Assembly (NCBI RefSeq): GCF_000005505.3
Contig: NC_016131.3
Span: 67,592,355-67,656,354, forward strand
Direction of reading: 5' to 3'
From: Brachypodium distachyon
Taxonomy: Eukaryota > Streptophyta > Magnoliopsida > Poales > Poaceae
DNA: 64,000 nucleotides
Positions 27,221 through 39,278 of the stretch are shown one piece after another (position 1 is the first letter of the stretch; each line of letters opens with the position of its first letter). The notes beneath the pieces were generated by a model. The model was not told where the DNA came from and searched no databases. It saw only the letters and a program-made list of their open reading frames with translations. A program made the position numbers and the translations under genes.

Positions 27221-30200
27221 ATGGACGCGAACGGGCCCGGGCACGGGGACAATGGGGCGCGGGCGCCGCTCCTCGCCGGGCGGCGGCGGAACTCGGTGGG
27301 GTCGATGCGGGGGGAGTTCGTGTCGCGGCTGCCCAAGAAGGTGCTCGACGCCGTCGACCCGGAGAGGCCGTCCCACGTCGACTTCTCCCGCTCCAAGGGC
27401 CTCCTCGAAGGTTCTGAAGCCTCCCTCTCGCAGATTTTATTTTTGCATCCTCCTCCCCTCGCATTACTTCTTCTTTGAAGCCAAGAACAGTTATTTTCTT
27501 TCCTTTTTAAACATGTATTGTATTTGGCATTCTGCTGTCGATCAGCTTCCATCCTCGTAATGTTTCAAGGACGGCGCAGGCACTTTTGTGGGTTTTCTTA
27601 TTCGACTGCTTGTGATCTTAGTTCCAAAATTCCCATGGATAATTCGGGTCTTTGGATCTCTTGACTCCTTATGGCTGTATTGCTGGGAGAAAGGAGGCAC
27701 TTATTCTGTGTTCTGCACACAAAAAGAGAGGGATATACCTGCCTCTTGATTGTTTGTACGTTTTATTACTAGTTTGTACGGTACCCCTTACTTTATGATG
27801 CAACAGTTCTTGGGTTTAATCCAATGCCTTTAGTGCTTGTGTTTTGTTTCTTATGGTTTGCAAGCTGTCATGGTCGTAGCCCGCAGGTCAAAAGGTCATT
27901 TCTTGTTTGCCTTTTGTGTTTGTTTTGCTCAAAATTCCTTCAGGGTTATGTTGATTCTTTTCGGAAAATATCCCAGACATATAAAAAGGAGCAGGCACTC
28001 TAGTATAGTATGGCGTAGTAGGTCTGTTTAAATTTTCCCTGAAACTATACTATGATTGTTAGCTGTGCTTGCATATATTTCTCAATTTATTTTTCTGGTC
28101 TGTATAGACCTGTCAACTTTGATCCTTATGTTTCTTTTTCTAGATCTTACTTAGATACTAAGAGACATCAAGACAAAAAAAAACATAGGGTAGGAACGTG
28201 TACAATCTATAATAGCGGCAGGCGTCAGTTTTTAATACCATTATCTTCGTCAGGATGTTCTGCATCTGCTCATGTGCTCTCTTTTTTCTGTCTATCTTTA
28301 TACGACAGTGGAAAATTTAGACTTTGTTCTCTCGAGTGAGATATGGAATATGCACCTCTTTGAGATCAAACAGAGTGTTACGAATTTTCGACATAACAGA
28401 CAATTTAATTATGCATTTCCATCGGCTGTATCATTGGTCATTTCCTCTGATTCTTCTAATTGAATTGGAGGGTTCTTTTATTTCTATCAGTAGTTGGATC
28501 CAATCCAAGCTAGCTGTCCTTGTCTGTCCTTGTTGTTTATTGGAACAAAATAAATGTTGAACAGTAGGCGAGATTGCATTCATAATATGCTAACATTGCA
28601 TCCTTCATTTCTTTTTTGCTGTTCCTATTCCTATTATGGCTTTCGTAGCCAGTGATCCAGTTTTACTTCTTGGATAATTTTTTCCTACGAACTGTCAATG
28701 TATTTGTACTTGTTAGGATAAGCATACCATAGTTTACACTCTACAAGTATATCGCATATGACTATATGAACTATTCTTAATATGATGGTTCCCCATGTCC
28801 AAGTAGGGTAGGACGTGATAAAAAAATTCTTATTATATGTGCAATATTAACACTTTTTAACTTCTCTGATGTTGTACTGTGATTACCTTTTGGGCTTATT
28901 TAGGAGAGAAAGAATATTACGAGAAACAGTTTGCCACCTTGAGATCCTTTGAGGAGGTTGACTCACTAGAAGAATCCAATGTAATAAGTGAAGAAGAGGA
29001 GCTCCTGGAGCAAAGACAGAGTGAATTTGCCATGAAGCTATCAAATTACGCAAACGTTATTCTCTTGGCATTGAAGGTTGGCTTTTGCCCTTTGTTTTCA
29101 GTCTGCTTGCTAGAACTCCTTTAGGTTGATTATACAATTTATACTTTCTAGTTTTCTTCAGATATATGCTACAGTTAAAAGTGGTTCAATTGCCATAGCT
29201 GCATCGACACTTGATTCGTTGCTTGATCTCATGGCTGGTGGTATCCTTTGGTTCACACATCTATCGATGAAGAGCATCAATGTGTACAAGTATCCCATTG
29301 GTAAACTGAGGGTGCAGCCTGTAGGCATTATCATCTTCGCTGCTGTTATGGCTACTTTAGGTACAATTGTTCTTTGTCGAAAAAGGAGATTCATCAAGAA
29401 TCAAGTCCTGTCCTTACTTGTTTGCTTTTTCTTATGTACTAAAACTGTTGTATTCAAAAAGTAATTAATAATAAATTTGCATTTACAGGATTCCAAGTAT
29501 TTCTTCAAGCTGTTGAAAAGCTAGTAGTGAACGAGACTCCAGATAAATTGACCCCAGTACAACTCATGTGGCTATATTCGATCATGATCTTTGCAACGGT
29601 AGTTAAGCTAACTCTCTGGCTCTACTGCCGGACATCTGGTAACAACATAGTCCGCGCCTATGCTAAGGTTGATATCCTATTGCATTTCTTGATTTGACTA
29701 GCTGATTTGAATGAACAAATGATCATAATTGGACAAAGTTTTGTGATGGGTTTGTTTCCACAGGATCATTATTTTGATGTGGTCACGAATGTCGTCGGTT
29801 TGGCTGCTGCTGTTCTCGGTGACAGGTTCTACTGGTGGATCGACCCAGTTGGTGCAATCGTCCTTGCGATTTATACAATTACAAACTGGTCTGGAACAGT
29901 GTGGGAAAATGCAGGTTTGCATTTGCATTACTTGTTAACTTGGCATATGAAACATCACGTGCTCTTGTGTATCTTTGTTCAATAATAAGAATAATCTGAT
30001 GCAACGGGAAAACGTTCCACACAAGAACATCTGCTAGGATAGATTGTTTTGATAGGCCTACTGGACATGGAAGTCTCAAAGGACTTGCTCTAAAAACATG
30101 CTGTATTTTGGAAAGAACTACTCCCTCCGTCCCATATTAAGTGACTCAAATTTGCCAAAATATGTATGTATATATACCTAAAAAGCGTTTAGATACATGT

Positions 30201-31338
30201 AATATTTCGTCACTTAATATGAGATGGAGGGATTACATAGCTTGAACAGTTGGTTGCTCCAACATACTGAGGGCTGACATGTAATTGCAATTGCGTCCAT
30301 ATGACATCAAGGTTATTTGCATGTCAGTAAGCTACATTGATAGATAGCCATATATCCCTTGTACAGTTGTTCCCTCTTCTAATTGAATCGCAGTGAATCC
30401 TGCTTGCCTGTCAAAAAAAATAGATAGCCATATATTAATACATATTGCTATCCTTGATGCAGTATCACTAGTAGGTGAATCAGCTCCCCCAGAAATGCTG
30501 CAGAAGTTGACATACTTAGCTATCAGACACGATCCTCAAATTAAGCGTGTTGATACAGTTCGGGCCTACACCTTCGGAGTACTTTACTTTGTTGAGGTTA
30601 GAATCATCTTTTTGAAACACTGAGCGCTGGGATGATATTAAATGTACACTCAATGGTTTTATGGATACACAAATATTACTATGTGTCTGTGAACTTCCTT
30701 TTTATGGATACACAAATATGTCGATTCATTACAGAAAAATAAAGAAACAGAACGGACACAAGATTTGTACATCAACTCATCCTGTTTGAATTTTGAATGG
30801 GATGTCTAAGTTATTTAAGTTTCAGGTGCTCCCTTGTGATATAGCCAGGCAACAAGTTGTCACTCCTGTAAACTGGGGTTTTATTTTCGCTTTTGGTCTC
30901 TGATGATAAAATGATTTTAGTAACACTTTTAGTGATAATGTTTGCCTTGAGAAATGTGAAGTGTGCTGTAGGAGTATGGTGCATACTTTCTCCTGCAGTA
31001 ATAGAAGTCGTAGTTCAACACAACACTGCTTAAGTGAATGACATCACATTGGGTTAGAAACTGGTAATTCAGTAGCTTCATATGAAAAAAGGCACACAAC
31101 ACTAATATTTTCAGTATTTCTGTGAACTTCACAACTCATATGATCAATGGAATGGCAGGTTGACATTGAGCTCCCGGAGGATTTGCCACTCAAGGAGGCG
31201 CATGCCATTGGAGAATCACTTCAAATAAAGATCGAGGAGCTCCCAGAAGTCGAGCGGGCGTTCGTTCATCTTGATTTTGAGTGTGATCACAAGCCGGAAC
31301 ACTCAATTCTCAGCAAGCTTCCTAGCAGCCAACCTTGA
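27221..31338 (+). CDS. MTP8: MTP8-type metal tolerance protein (Mn-CDF transporter)
   Basis: Seven exons (27221-27410, 28904-29076, 29162-29360, 29489-29667, 29764-29914, 30463-30596, 31159-31338) encode 401 aa. The cytosolic N-terminus contains [20 protein letters not shown], typical of the MTP8 branch. The membrane domain carries the two Mn-CDF DxxxD metal motifs, DSLLD (139-143) and DHYFD (248-252). The cation-efflux C-terminal domain includes [32 protein letters not shown] and the end LPSSQP. Family knowledge: MTP8 proteins exchange manganese for protons, loading it into the vacuole (rice MTP8.1) or the Golgi (barley MTP8 proteins) for Mn tolerance; which applies here is not decidable from sequence. 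All splice phases agree and no defect is visible. A Stowaway MITE sits in intron 5. Confidence 0.96.
30121..30233. mobile_element. Stowaway MITE in MTP8-like intron 5
   Basis: CTCCCTCCGTCCCATATTAA start, complementary TTAATATGAGATGGAGGGA end, TA flanks (30119-30120 and 30234-30235). The inner sequence matches the truncated copy at 47.7 kb. Confidence 0.92.
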
Positions 31339-32025
31339 TTACCAATCGAATTCCACACTGGAAACGGAAGATATTGGCTATTTGCTTGCCTTGCAGGTCT
31401 GCTACAGTACTCAGTGTCCTGTGCTATATGTAGCGCTGACATCGAGGGCGGCGTTGGTCGGTCATAAGGGCCGACATTGACTGCGGCGTTGATCATGATA
31501 TCCTAAGTTGGGGATATCTAAGAGATAAGGACCAAAATGTTGGAGACTGTATGGACTGATTTTGTGGACCCTCTATTTTGTTTGGCTTGTTGAAGGTGTA
31601 ATTGTTTCTGTGCTAGTAGGGCTGCAGTGTAGAACTTCTTGGGCACAAAATGGAAGCACCTTTTGGCTTTAAGGGATTTCTCTGTGCTCAAAACCAATGA
31701 ACTTTGTGGAAATTTGCAAAGAAAAACATTTGGAAAAAATGACCTGTATGAAATATTGTTTCTATCTTTTTTGAGAGGAAAATATTTTATCTATCTAAGT
31801 GGAACTTGAGAAAGTAGTTTCTGTCGTCGACTGTGAAGATCGGGCCCAGCTATTGAACAGAAGATCGGGCCCAGCTATTGTACAGCAGAAAAAAAAACTC
31901 TGAGGAAACGCATCGAGACACGAAAACAAATTAGATCTGTCAGATGCCATGAGAAGAGAAATCAGATACACCGTGCCGGTCGTTCCCAAATTCCAGTGAT
32001 ACACCTCGTCAGCTCGTCTAGACAT
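31339..32025. other. MTP8-like 3' region and spacer
   Basis: The first roughly 350 bp are probable 3' UTR. A short duplication (AGATCGGGCCCAGCTATTG, twice) lies at about 31838-31880. The last seven bases, TAGACAT, are the left copy of the direct repeat flanking the Mutator-like element. Confidence 0.6.
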
Positions 32026-32216
32026 GGCTAATTTTTTTTAAATAATACAATTCTTTTAATTATTTTCAAAAATAATACGCGTTTTTTAAAAATATCAAAA
32101 ATAATACGGCATCGGCCTGGGCGAGACCGATTAGGCCCAATCGGCCTAGGCCAGGCCGCCTACTCAGCCCGCGGGGCCCCCACGAGGAAGTCGGCTTGGT
32201 CCAGGCTGACTGAAGC
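32026..32216 (+). repeat. Left TIR of the MULE
   Basis: AT-rich outer part (about 75 bp of A/T runs with AATAATAC words), then a GC-rich part with GGCCTGGGC/GGCCAGGCC words. It matches the complement of the right TIR with few differences and one internal gap. Confidence 0.93.
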
Positions 32217-33110
32217 TCGCCGTGGCCGAAAGCGGCCTGGTGGGTTCCGGGTCGGAATCTTTTTCCTTTTTCCTTTTTCACTTTCCCTTCCCATCCCTCC
32301 TGTGCGTGCCCGAGCAGCCCAGCTTCTTCCTCCTCTGCTTGTTCTCCCAGCCAGTTTCTTCTCTTCTGTGTTCTTCATTTTCTCCTCAAATGCCCCCATT
32401 TTCTAACCCAAATTAGTGCACTTTGATCCCATTTAACCCACAAAATCGCATCCCCTACCTAGTTGGCACCCAAAGACACCTCGGATCTACTGTTTTCATT
32501 GGCCATGTAGAACTAATTTTGTAGTGCAAAGTTGGAGCAATGGTGGTGGTTTGGAGGAGTTTGGAGGTGGTGGTGCTCATCCGGTGACTGTGAGGCTACT
32601 CGAAGTTGTGTTCACACGCTTCAAGGTAAATCCTAATCTCTCACGTATTTATCCTATAATGTATATGTTTATGAGGATACGTGTGTACTGCTTCAATGTA
32701 TATGTTTTGATTGGAGCAATGGTGGTGATGCCAGAAGTATGTTTTAGCGTTTGGTAGTGCTCATTATTTTGGATAACGGTTAATGTCGTACTGCTTAGTA
32801 TTTGATGCGTCTAAATATTATGGCCGGTAGTAATATGTTTTGATAGACGAGATTTTTTTTATGCCGTACTGTTTAGTATTTGACACCTATTAATATTTTA
32901 AATCTGTCATACTGCTTAGTATTTGACGCGTCCAAATAGTATGGCCGGTAGTAATATGTTTTGATTAGGCTAGATTTTATTTATGCCGCACCGTTTAGTA
33001 TTGGACGCTAATATGCCGTACTGCTTAGTATTTGACGCGTCATAATATTTTTTTTATATGCCGTACTGCTTAGTATTTGACGCGTCTAAACATTTTTTTA
33101 GGCATCAGAG
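32217..33110 (+). other. Transposase leader, leader intron and tandem repeats
   Basis: A leader exon probably ends at 32625 (TCAAG|GTAAAT) and rejoins near 33101-33107, just before the transposase ATG. From about 32780 to 33095 the intron holds five or more copies of a unit based on GCCGTACTGCTTAGTATTTG followed by ACGCGTC, some extended by TATGGCCGGTAGTAATATG. Confidence 0.6.
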
Positions 33111-35688
33111 ATGTCCGATGTAGTGAAGTCTGTTTTTTACTACGGTTCCGGTACTGTCTTAACAACCGAGCACGGAGCTGATCTGAGTCAGTTTAAGTAT
33201 GTGGAGTTGGATCTAACGGCCCCTCAAACATGGACGTTTAGTCAGTTGTAGGAATGGATGTTTAGCGTTCAATCCTGAAACATACACCGTCTGTGTGCAA
33301 GCATTGTGGACCAAGTCAAGTTCAAATATTTTCTGGATTTTGAGGTCGATAGACCGGACATCAAAGTGGGTGCGCTGGTTAGAAAGTTGCGAGAAAAGGG
33401 GAACTACACCTGTCGCCTTAATCCAGGTTGTCGCTCATGAGACCAATCCAGCTGAAGGCGAGGGTGAATCAAGTTATGACTTGTCCAATGCAAACTCTGT
33501 GTCGAATGCTGGAAGTGGTGGTTATGAATCAGGCCAGAGCTCCGGGCCAGTAGGAGAGGATGAGTACACTGGCGAGGCAGATGCAGACGAAGAAGATGGT
33601 CACTTGCAGAACGAGATGGAGGATGAAGATACAGATGGTCGTAGTTCTTATGACGATGAGTCTCATGAGTCGGACGAAGAGGAGGTGCCGATTCCTGCAT
33701 CATGGAATCAGCACTTCTCTTCAGCTATGACCGTGAACGATGGGCACGACTCTGCATGGCAATATCATCAGAACAACATTGCGAAGGGTGCCAGATTTCC
33801 TGACAAGAAACATCTGCAGGATGCGATAATTGCTTGGGCAATGTCCACGCAAAGGGTTTTCAAAACAACAATCTCTTCACAAAAATATCTTACAATGGAG
33901 TGCGAACAAGTAGATTGTCCCGAGAGGGTGCATGGCTATGTTCCTAAGTATGACACAGATTGGGTTGTGAGTGACTTGGTGTTGCACACATGTGTCATTC
34001 CCAGTATCCCTCAAGACCATCGTAACCTCTTGTCGATGCTTCTTGCTCGGTTGCTTTACACGGTGATAGTGGAGAGCAAAGCAATGGAAGTGAAGGCCAT
34101 CATGCATAAGGTCACGGTAAGGTTTAAGTACAACATTTCGTATGGCAAGGTTTGGAGGGCTAAGCAGAGGGCTCTTGAGGAAAGATTTGGTTCGTTTTTT
34201 GACTCGTACGACTCTGTTGTCCGCCTCCTTCATACACTGCAAGCCCGTAATCCAGGCACCTATGTCGACATCCAACACTTCTTGCACCTAGAGTATCCAG
34301 CCGTGAGGATGCTGCAACGACTGTTCTTCACTTTCGGTGTATGCGTCCAAGCTTTCCATCATTGTCGACCGGTGTTATGCGTAGATGACACTTTTCTCAC
34401 TAGCAAATACAGGGGGCAGATCTTGACCGCCATTGGTCAAGACGGCAACAATCAAATCGTTCCGCTCGCATTTGCTTTCGTGGAGGGTGAGAACACTAAA
34501 AAGTTGGTTATGGTTTTTCAGGCAGCTCAAGAGAGCAGTTGTGCATGATAAGCCGAATGTGTGCATCCTTCATGACAGACATGCAGGCATACTCAGTGCG
34601 ATAAGGACACTCACAAACCCTGGGCCTGATGAATAGACTCCATGGCAGGACATGCAGAGTCATTGGTGCATGCGGCATTTGGGGGCCAACTTCTTCTCGT
34701 AGTTCAGGAACAAGTTACTTATGAATCTATTCAAGAAACTCTGCAAACAGAACCAACAATGGAAGTACAGTAGGATACGTGGTTATCTTGATGAGTTCAT
34801 GAAGAAACATGTTAGGAGAAGGGTTGGGACGCAGATTAAAAACTTTCAGCAGTGGATAGAGCACGAGCCTCTGGAGCAGTGGTCTTTGCTGCACGACACA
34901 CATGGCGCTAGGTACGGCGTCATGACTACTAACCTGGCAAAAACATACAACTTTGTCCTGAGAGGAAATAGGGCTTTACCACTTACAACCATCGTCGAGG
35001 GTATTTTCCATGGCACGGTGAGTATTTCAGAGATAGACGCCAGAGAGCTGAAATGCATATCATGAACAACCCAAATACACCGTACTGTGAAAAGATTATG
35101 AAATACATGGATGAGAAGATGGAAAAAGCTAGGTCTCATACTGTCGTCGCCATCGGTAATCAAGAACATAGGTTTGAGGTGCGCTTGCCAACTGACAAGT
35201 TTGGCGTTGGAAATGAATTGAGGACACATGAGGTGAAGATTGGAAATGAAGCGTGGCCAACGTGTGAGTGCAGCTGCAACAAACCAAAGTTGCTTCACCT
35301 TCCTTGTTCACATGTACTTGCTGCTTGCGGGCAGCTAGGGATGGACGCAATCTCATTTGTGTCTCCCTATTACCTGAAAGAGTCTGTGCTTAGCACATGG
35401 ACGGGTGAGATGCTAGGGTTTCGTGCAATGGGCAATTTCAACAAGGTAACCCCTGGTGAAAGGCGGTACATCCCTGACCCCGGGCTACTGCGGACAGGCA
35501 CAGGCAAACTCCCGTCCAGGCGCATCCGAAATGATATGGATGAATCTGAAGCCGGAGGACCGTCACGACAATGTTTTCTATGCAACCATTTTGGCCACAG
35601 GGACACTTATTGTCCAACTTTCGGTACTGGTGGAGCTACTGCTCGTGGAAGAGGGAGACGTGGACGACGAGGGAGAGGAAGAAACTAG
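33111..35688 (+). pseudogene. MURA-type MULE transposase, disrupted
   Basis: Reading from MSDVVKSVFYYGSGTV, the frame hits TAG at 33249-33251. It then shifts (similarity resumes at VCVQALWTKSSSNIFWILR, about 33290) and stays open to about 34500. Domains in order: acidic Ser-rich linker; MuDR-type DNA-binding region (about 33770-34000); MULE DDE domain with CVDDTFLTSKYRGQILTAIG (34380-34440), then a shifted frame with CILHDRHAGIL (34560-34590); a SWIM zinc finger (CECSCN...LPCSHVLAAC, about 35265-35330); a CCHC knuckle (CFLCNHFGHRDTYC, about 35572-35613); and an Arg/Gly-rich tail. Further defects are a frameshift near 34500, stops near 34635 and 34700, and a frameshift near 35020. Function, when intact, would be cut-and-paste transposition. 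Confidence 0.93.
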
Positions 35689-35991
35689 GTTTATCATGCA
35701 TATGTGAAACTATGTGTTAATTTGTACTCTATGTTTTAATTTGCACTATATGTGAAACTATGTGTTAATTTGTGCTCTATGTTTTAATTTGTACTCTATG
35801 TGGAACTAAGTTTTAATTTGTACTCTGTGAAACTAAGTGTTAATCTGTGCTCTATGTTTTAATTTGTACTCTGTGTGGAACTGTTAATTTGTACGCTTTG
35901 TTCAACTATGTTTTAATATGTATTCTCGGTTTAACTATGATTAACTCTAATTTGTATGTCTAACTATGTTTATAAATGTTGCAGGTACAAA
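35689..35991 (+). repeat. Tandem repeats between transposase and mobile-domain ORF
   Basis: About ten degenerate copies of a 20-25-bp unit (ACTATGTGTTAATTTGTGCTC and TATGTTTTAATTTGTACTC, alternating) run from about 35700 to 35960. The same unit recurs at about 36479-36556 inside the next ORF's intron, which suggests expansion inside this element. Confidence 0.8.
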
Positions 35992-38270
35992 ATGGAGAGA
36001 GTATCATTGCTATCTCCGGAGATTGAGAGTAAGCATCGGGCTGCTCGATTGGTGGTGCATCCTGGGAGTGTCGAGCCCCTTGTCACGCGCACTCCTAAGG
36101 AAAATTGGATGATACACCCTGCCTGGATTCGGCGGTATTTATTCAATCATCCCTTGCATGTCCATTTTATTTATGCAGTTTGAAGTGGGCTGGGCTTTTA
36201 CCTTTCGCACGACTTGTTGAGGCAACTCGTGCGGAAATGGTAGAGGGTGAGCGACAAGGCTTCAACTCTACACGGCTACAAATTGACCACTCGCTGTTGA
36301 GCTGCTTAGTGGACAGATGGAGGCCCAAGACACACATGTTTCACTTTCGCTGGGGAGAGATGGCTCCTACTCTCCAGGATGTGTCGATGCTGCTGGGACT
36401 ACCATTGGTGGGTGATCCCATAGGACCGTTGCAGGCACCAGCTGATTGGCAGGAGGGTATGGCACTATGCTTTCAATTTATGTGTTAATTTGTGCCCTGT
36501 TTTTTAATTTGTACTCTATGTGGAACTATGTGTTAATTTGTGCCCTACGTTTTCAAGGTATTTTTGACGGAGCTGGGCCACTCACCTCGGAGGCTCACGG
36601 ACCTAACCTAGATTGGTTGCTCAATTACCAGGTTAGATCGATGTGTTTTAAGTTAATATATCATACATTAGTTTACATAAACCATGAATGAAGCTAACTT
36701 CTTTTTTTTACAGAGACGCTTTGCACACGATCAGGTCAGGAATTGCTACTCATCATTCAATGAGCAGTTCGACGTGTTGCACTCTGAGGCGGTTGTCTGG
36801 GAGCCGTACACACAGGACGCCATCGATGATAGATACCCTGACGGGATGTCCACGGTCTACATGAGAGATTACGCTTACTAGATGACAAAATCAAAGATCA
36901 TCTTCGACGTCTGCGTGGAGGAGATGGCCCAGCAGAGGGTCATGAGACAGTTTGGGGCACGCCAGTTGGTCGTTCCTCCACCGACGGAGGATCCACTTCC
37001 ACAGATCGTCCACAGGTATGTGCAGTTCTGCAATTTATGATTGTCGTCCAGAATTGTCCATAATTTAATTGTTCGACTTTCTATTGCGATCTCAGGTTTA
37101 CCAGGAAGAGAAGTACCAGGACCCAGACTCAGTGGCTGCAGAGGGTTCAGTCGTACGTCACAGAGTGGGAGACTGCGACGACACGGGTTTGGCCATTGGA
37201 GGCCTTTGATCTCGATCTATTCAACGGATATTTGCAGAGGTACATGACAGCTACCCGATTAAGCATCATTCAGCACTCTCACCCCCAGGAGATAGTCGAG
37301 CCGAGTTTGCAAGATATGTACCCTAGCCAGTCTACTTCAGGCTCTAGACAGCACGCAGTAAGTATCTTCTATTAACATTATGCATGTGTTTGTTACGTAC
37401 TTTGCCATATATATGTAATACTCTTCGTGCCAATTGCAGGCTCAGTTGACACAGGATTTACAGGCCGAGTTCGCTGCGTATGGACGTTCGCTTTCGACCA
37501 GTCCACTTCTACTACCACGGGAGCCGCACCGGTCCTGGCTTAGACGAATGGAGGAGAAGTTACGCTCTGTTTACGCGGCTATCACGTGCACCCGCACTTC
37601 GGACGTCGTTCGCCACCAGGCATCCGTACGGCCACCTCGTCACTCCACGCACCAGTAGCTGCCACGTCAGCAGGAAGCACCGCACCCCCGACACCACCCG
37701 CGTCCACGTCTACCAGAGCAGTCAACGCCCAGGCCACCACCTCCTGAGCAGGCCAGAGGTTCGTCGTGGCACCAGCCGCAGTCTTCTTTTGACTATTGGC
37801 ACCAGCAGCAGGCCTCTTTTGAGGCTGGAGGTTCGGCGTGGCAGCAGCAGCCCCCCTCTTTTCAGGCTGGAGGTTCGGCGTGGCAGCACCAGCAGAGTCC
37901 TAGGATGAACTTCGAGTTTCGTCCACAAACCCAGCCACAGGGTATGTATATTTCTATCTATTGTGTTCATTACCATGACTGCTACACAATTCTAATGCTA
38001 AGTACTTTCCCACATGCAGGAGCCTACGGGCATCAGTCGTCGTTGTCCGAACCCTCGTGGGGTAGTGAGCAGGATCACGCTCAAGGAGAGGACTATTCTG
38101 TCCAACACAGGTGGATGTTCAATACTCCGCCACCAGACCCCACACAGGAGGATTCACAGTATCGTGAGGATGGGTCTGTGATTCCTCCGCGCAACGTTGT
38201 GCCACCTTATAGGTATGGCTGGACCACGCCACAGGCACCCACGGAATGCCGTCCCAGACGCCGTGCCTGA
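35992..38270 (+). pseudogene. Plant mobile domain (MAIN-like) protein in the MULE, premature stop
   Basis: Likely exons: 35992-36134 (MERVSLLSPE...HPAWIRR), 36179-about 36456 (LKWAGLLPFARLVEA, LLSCLVDRWRP, GEMAPTLQDVSMLLGLPLVG), about 36557-36630, 36715-about 37016, then exons near 37097-37359, 37440-37940 and 38020-38270 giving a Gln/Pro-rich tail ending RPRRRA. The core is the plant mobile domain (PMD), shared by MAIN/MAIL nuclear proteins needed for genome stability and silencing and by TE-encoded copies. The codon after RDYAY is TAG (36879-36881) where relatives have Trp before MTK, and the downstream frame still reads MTKSKIIFDVCVEEMAQQRVMRQFG. A single nonsense change therefore breaks an otherwise readable gene. 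Distal exon borders are approximate. Confidence 0.85.
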
Positions 38271-38455
38271 TATTTGCATGTAGGACCTATGTATGAGACA
38301 TATTTCTATCTATGTATGAGAGAGACATGTTACTATTTTTCACATTCTTATTCAAGTTACATTTGCAAATAAAAAACGGCAGACTAAAATACATATGCAA
38401 TAGAAAGACTGAAATTAAAACCGACAACTTAAAATAAGATAACCTAACTCTAGCC

Positions 38456-39014
38456 CTACGAAGATGAAGTGCTCTTGCCCTTAGACGATGACGTGCTCTT
38501 TCCCTTCGGCGGTGCAGTACTCTTCCCCTTGGACGATGAAGAACTCTTACCCGTTTTGCTTGGCATGAAGATATCTTCATCGGACGATGATGTACTCTTC
38601 CCCTTGGACGATGATGTGCTCTTTCACTTCGATGGTGTAGTACTCTTCCCCTTGGACGATGAAGAACTCTTACCCGTTTTGCTTGGCATGAAGATATCTT
38701 CATCGGATTCCTCCTCTTCAACCCATAACAATGGATTTTCTAGCCCATTGTAGGTATGACTCACTCTTACCTTCACTGTGCTTCTTCCACCTTTCGTTCA
38801 ACCTTAGCAGTTCTTGCCATATCTCTGCAAAAGTCCTCAATGGGAAATTGCACCTATATAATTGATGGCCCATCTCAGTTAGTAGGGTGTTACTACTAAT
38901 GAGTTCGTCCCATGGTACTATCCTATTGTCTACCTTAAAATCACCGGATAACCACAATAGCTCACGGGACATACCTGACCAAAATGTACGATCATCTGGG
39001 AAGCCGGACGACAT
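38456..39014 (-). CDS. MULE accessory ORF with Ser/Lys-rich tail (degraded)
   Basis: The minus-strand ORF starts MSSGFPDDRTFWSGMSRELL at 39014 and reads through VPWDELISSNTLLTEMGHQL to LNERWKKHSEG (about 38770). After a frame change or small intron it continues ENPLLWVEEEESDEDIFMP and then repeats of SKTGKSSSSSKGKST, to a stop at 38456-38458. The tail is a 123-bp tandem duplication (about 38492-38614 and 38615-38737). One copy has TGA where the other has GGA, so the tail may be truncated. I do not recognise the globular N-terminus. The basic Ser/Lys tail suggests nucleic acid or chromatin binding, as inference only. A minus-strand TATAAAAG lies about 45 bp upstream of the ATG. Confidence 0.6.
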
Positions 39015-39055
39015 CTTCCCAGACGAAATGGTGAGACTACACTTCAATACCATGG

Positions 39056-39210
39056 ACGGTCTTTTATAGTTACAGAAGATACAAATAGACGGGAAACGGT
39101 GGCGGGAAAAGGAGGCGGGAAACGGTGGCCGGAAAAGGAGGCGGGAAACGGTGGCGGGAAAACCAGGCGGGAAACGGTGGCGGGAGAATGAGTTTGAGAG
39201 CCTATAAATA
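39056..39210. promoter_or_regulatory. Divergent promoter with 13-bp E2F-site array
   Basis: Two outward-facing TATA boxes, CTATAAAAG on the minus strand (39059-39067) and CTATAAATA on the plus strand (about 39202-39210), enclose a 13-bp tandem repeat (39088-39187, eight units). Each unit carries GGCGGGAAA or a one- or two-base variant. Five are exact (starts 39101, 39114, 39140, 39153, 39166), and the variants start at 39088, 39127 and 39179. The complement TTTCCCGCC matches the E2F/DP consensus TTTSSCGC. The motif and spacing are visible directly. S-phase regulation of the two ORFs is inference. Confidence 0.75.
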
Positions 39211-39278
39211 CCTCATCTCCGATAGTCATCCAAGCATCCTTCCCACTACGGTTTTTTCTAATATTCCAGTGTCCCCCA

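Noticed and set aside
26875..27552. Several open frames around the MTP8-like first exon
   Set aside because: GC-rich leader and exon shadows; the frame from 27221 joins in phase to conserved exons.
39088..39187. CRISPR-like array
   Set aside because: The units are contiguous 13-bp tandem repeats without unique spacers, in plant nuclear DNA; a minisatellite.
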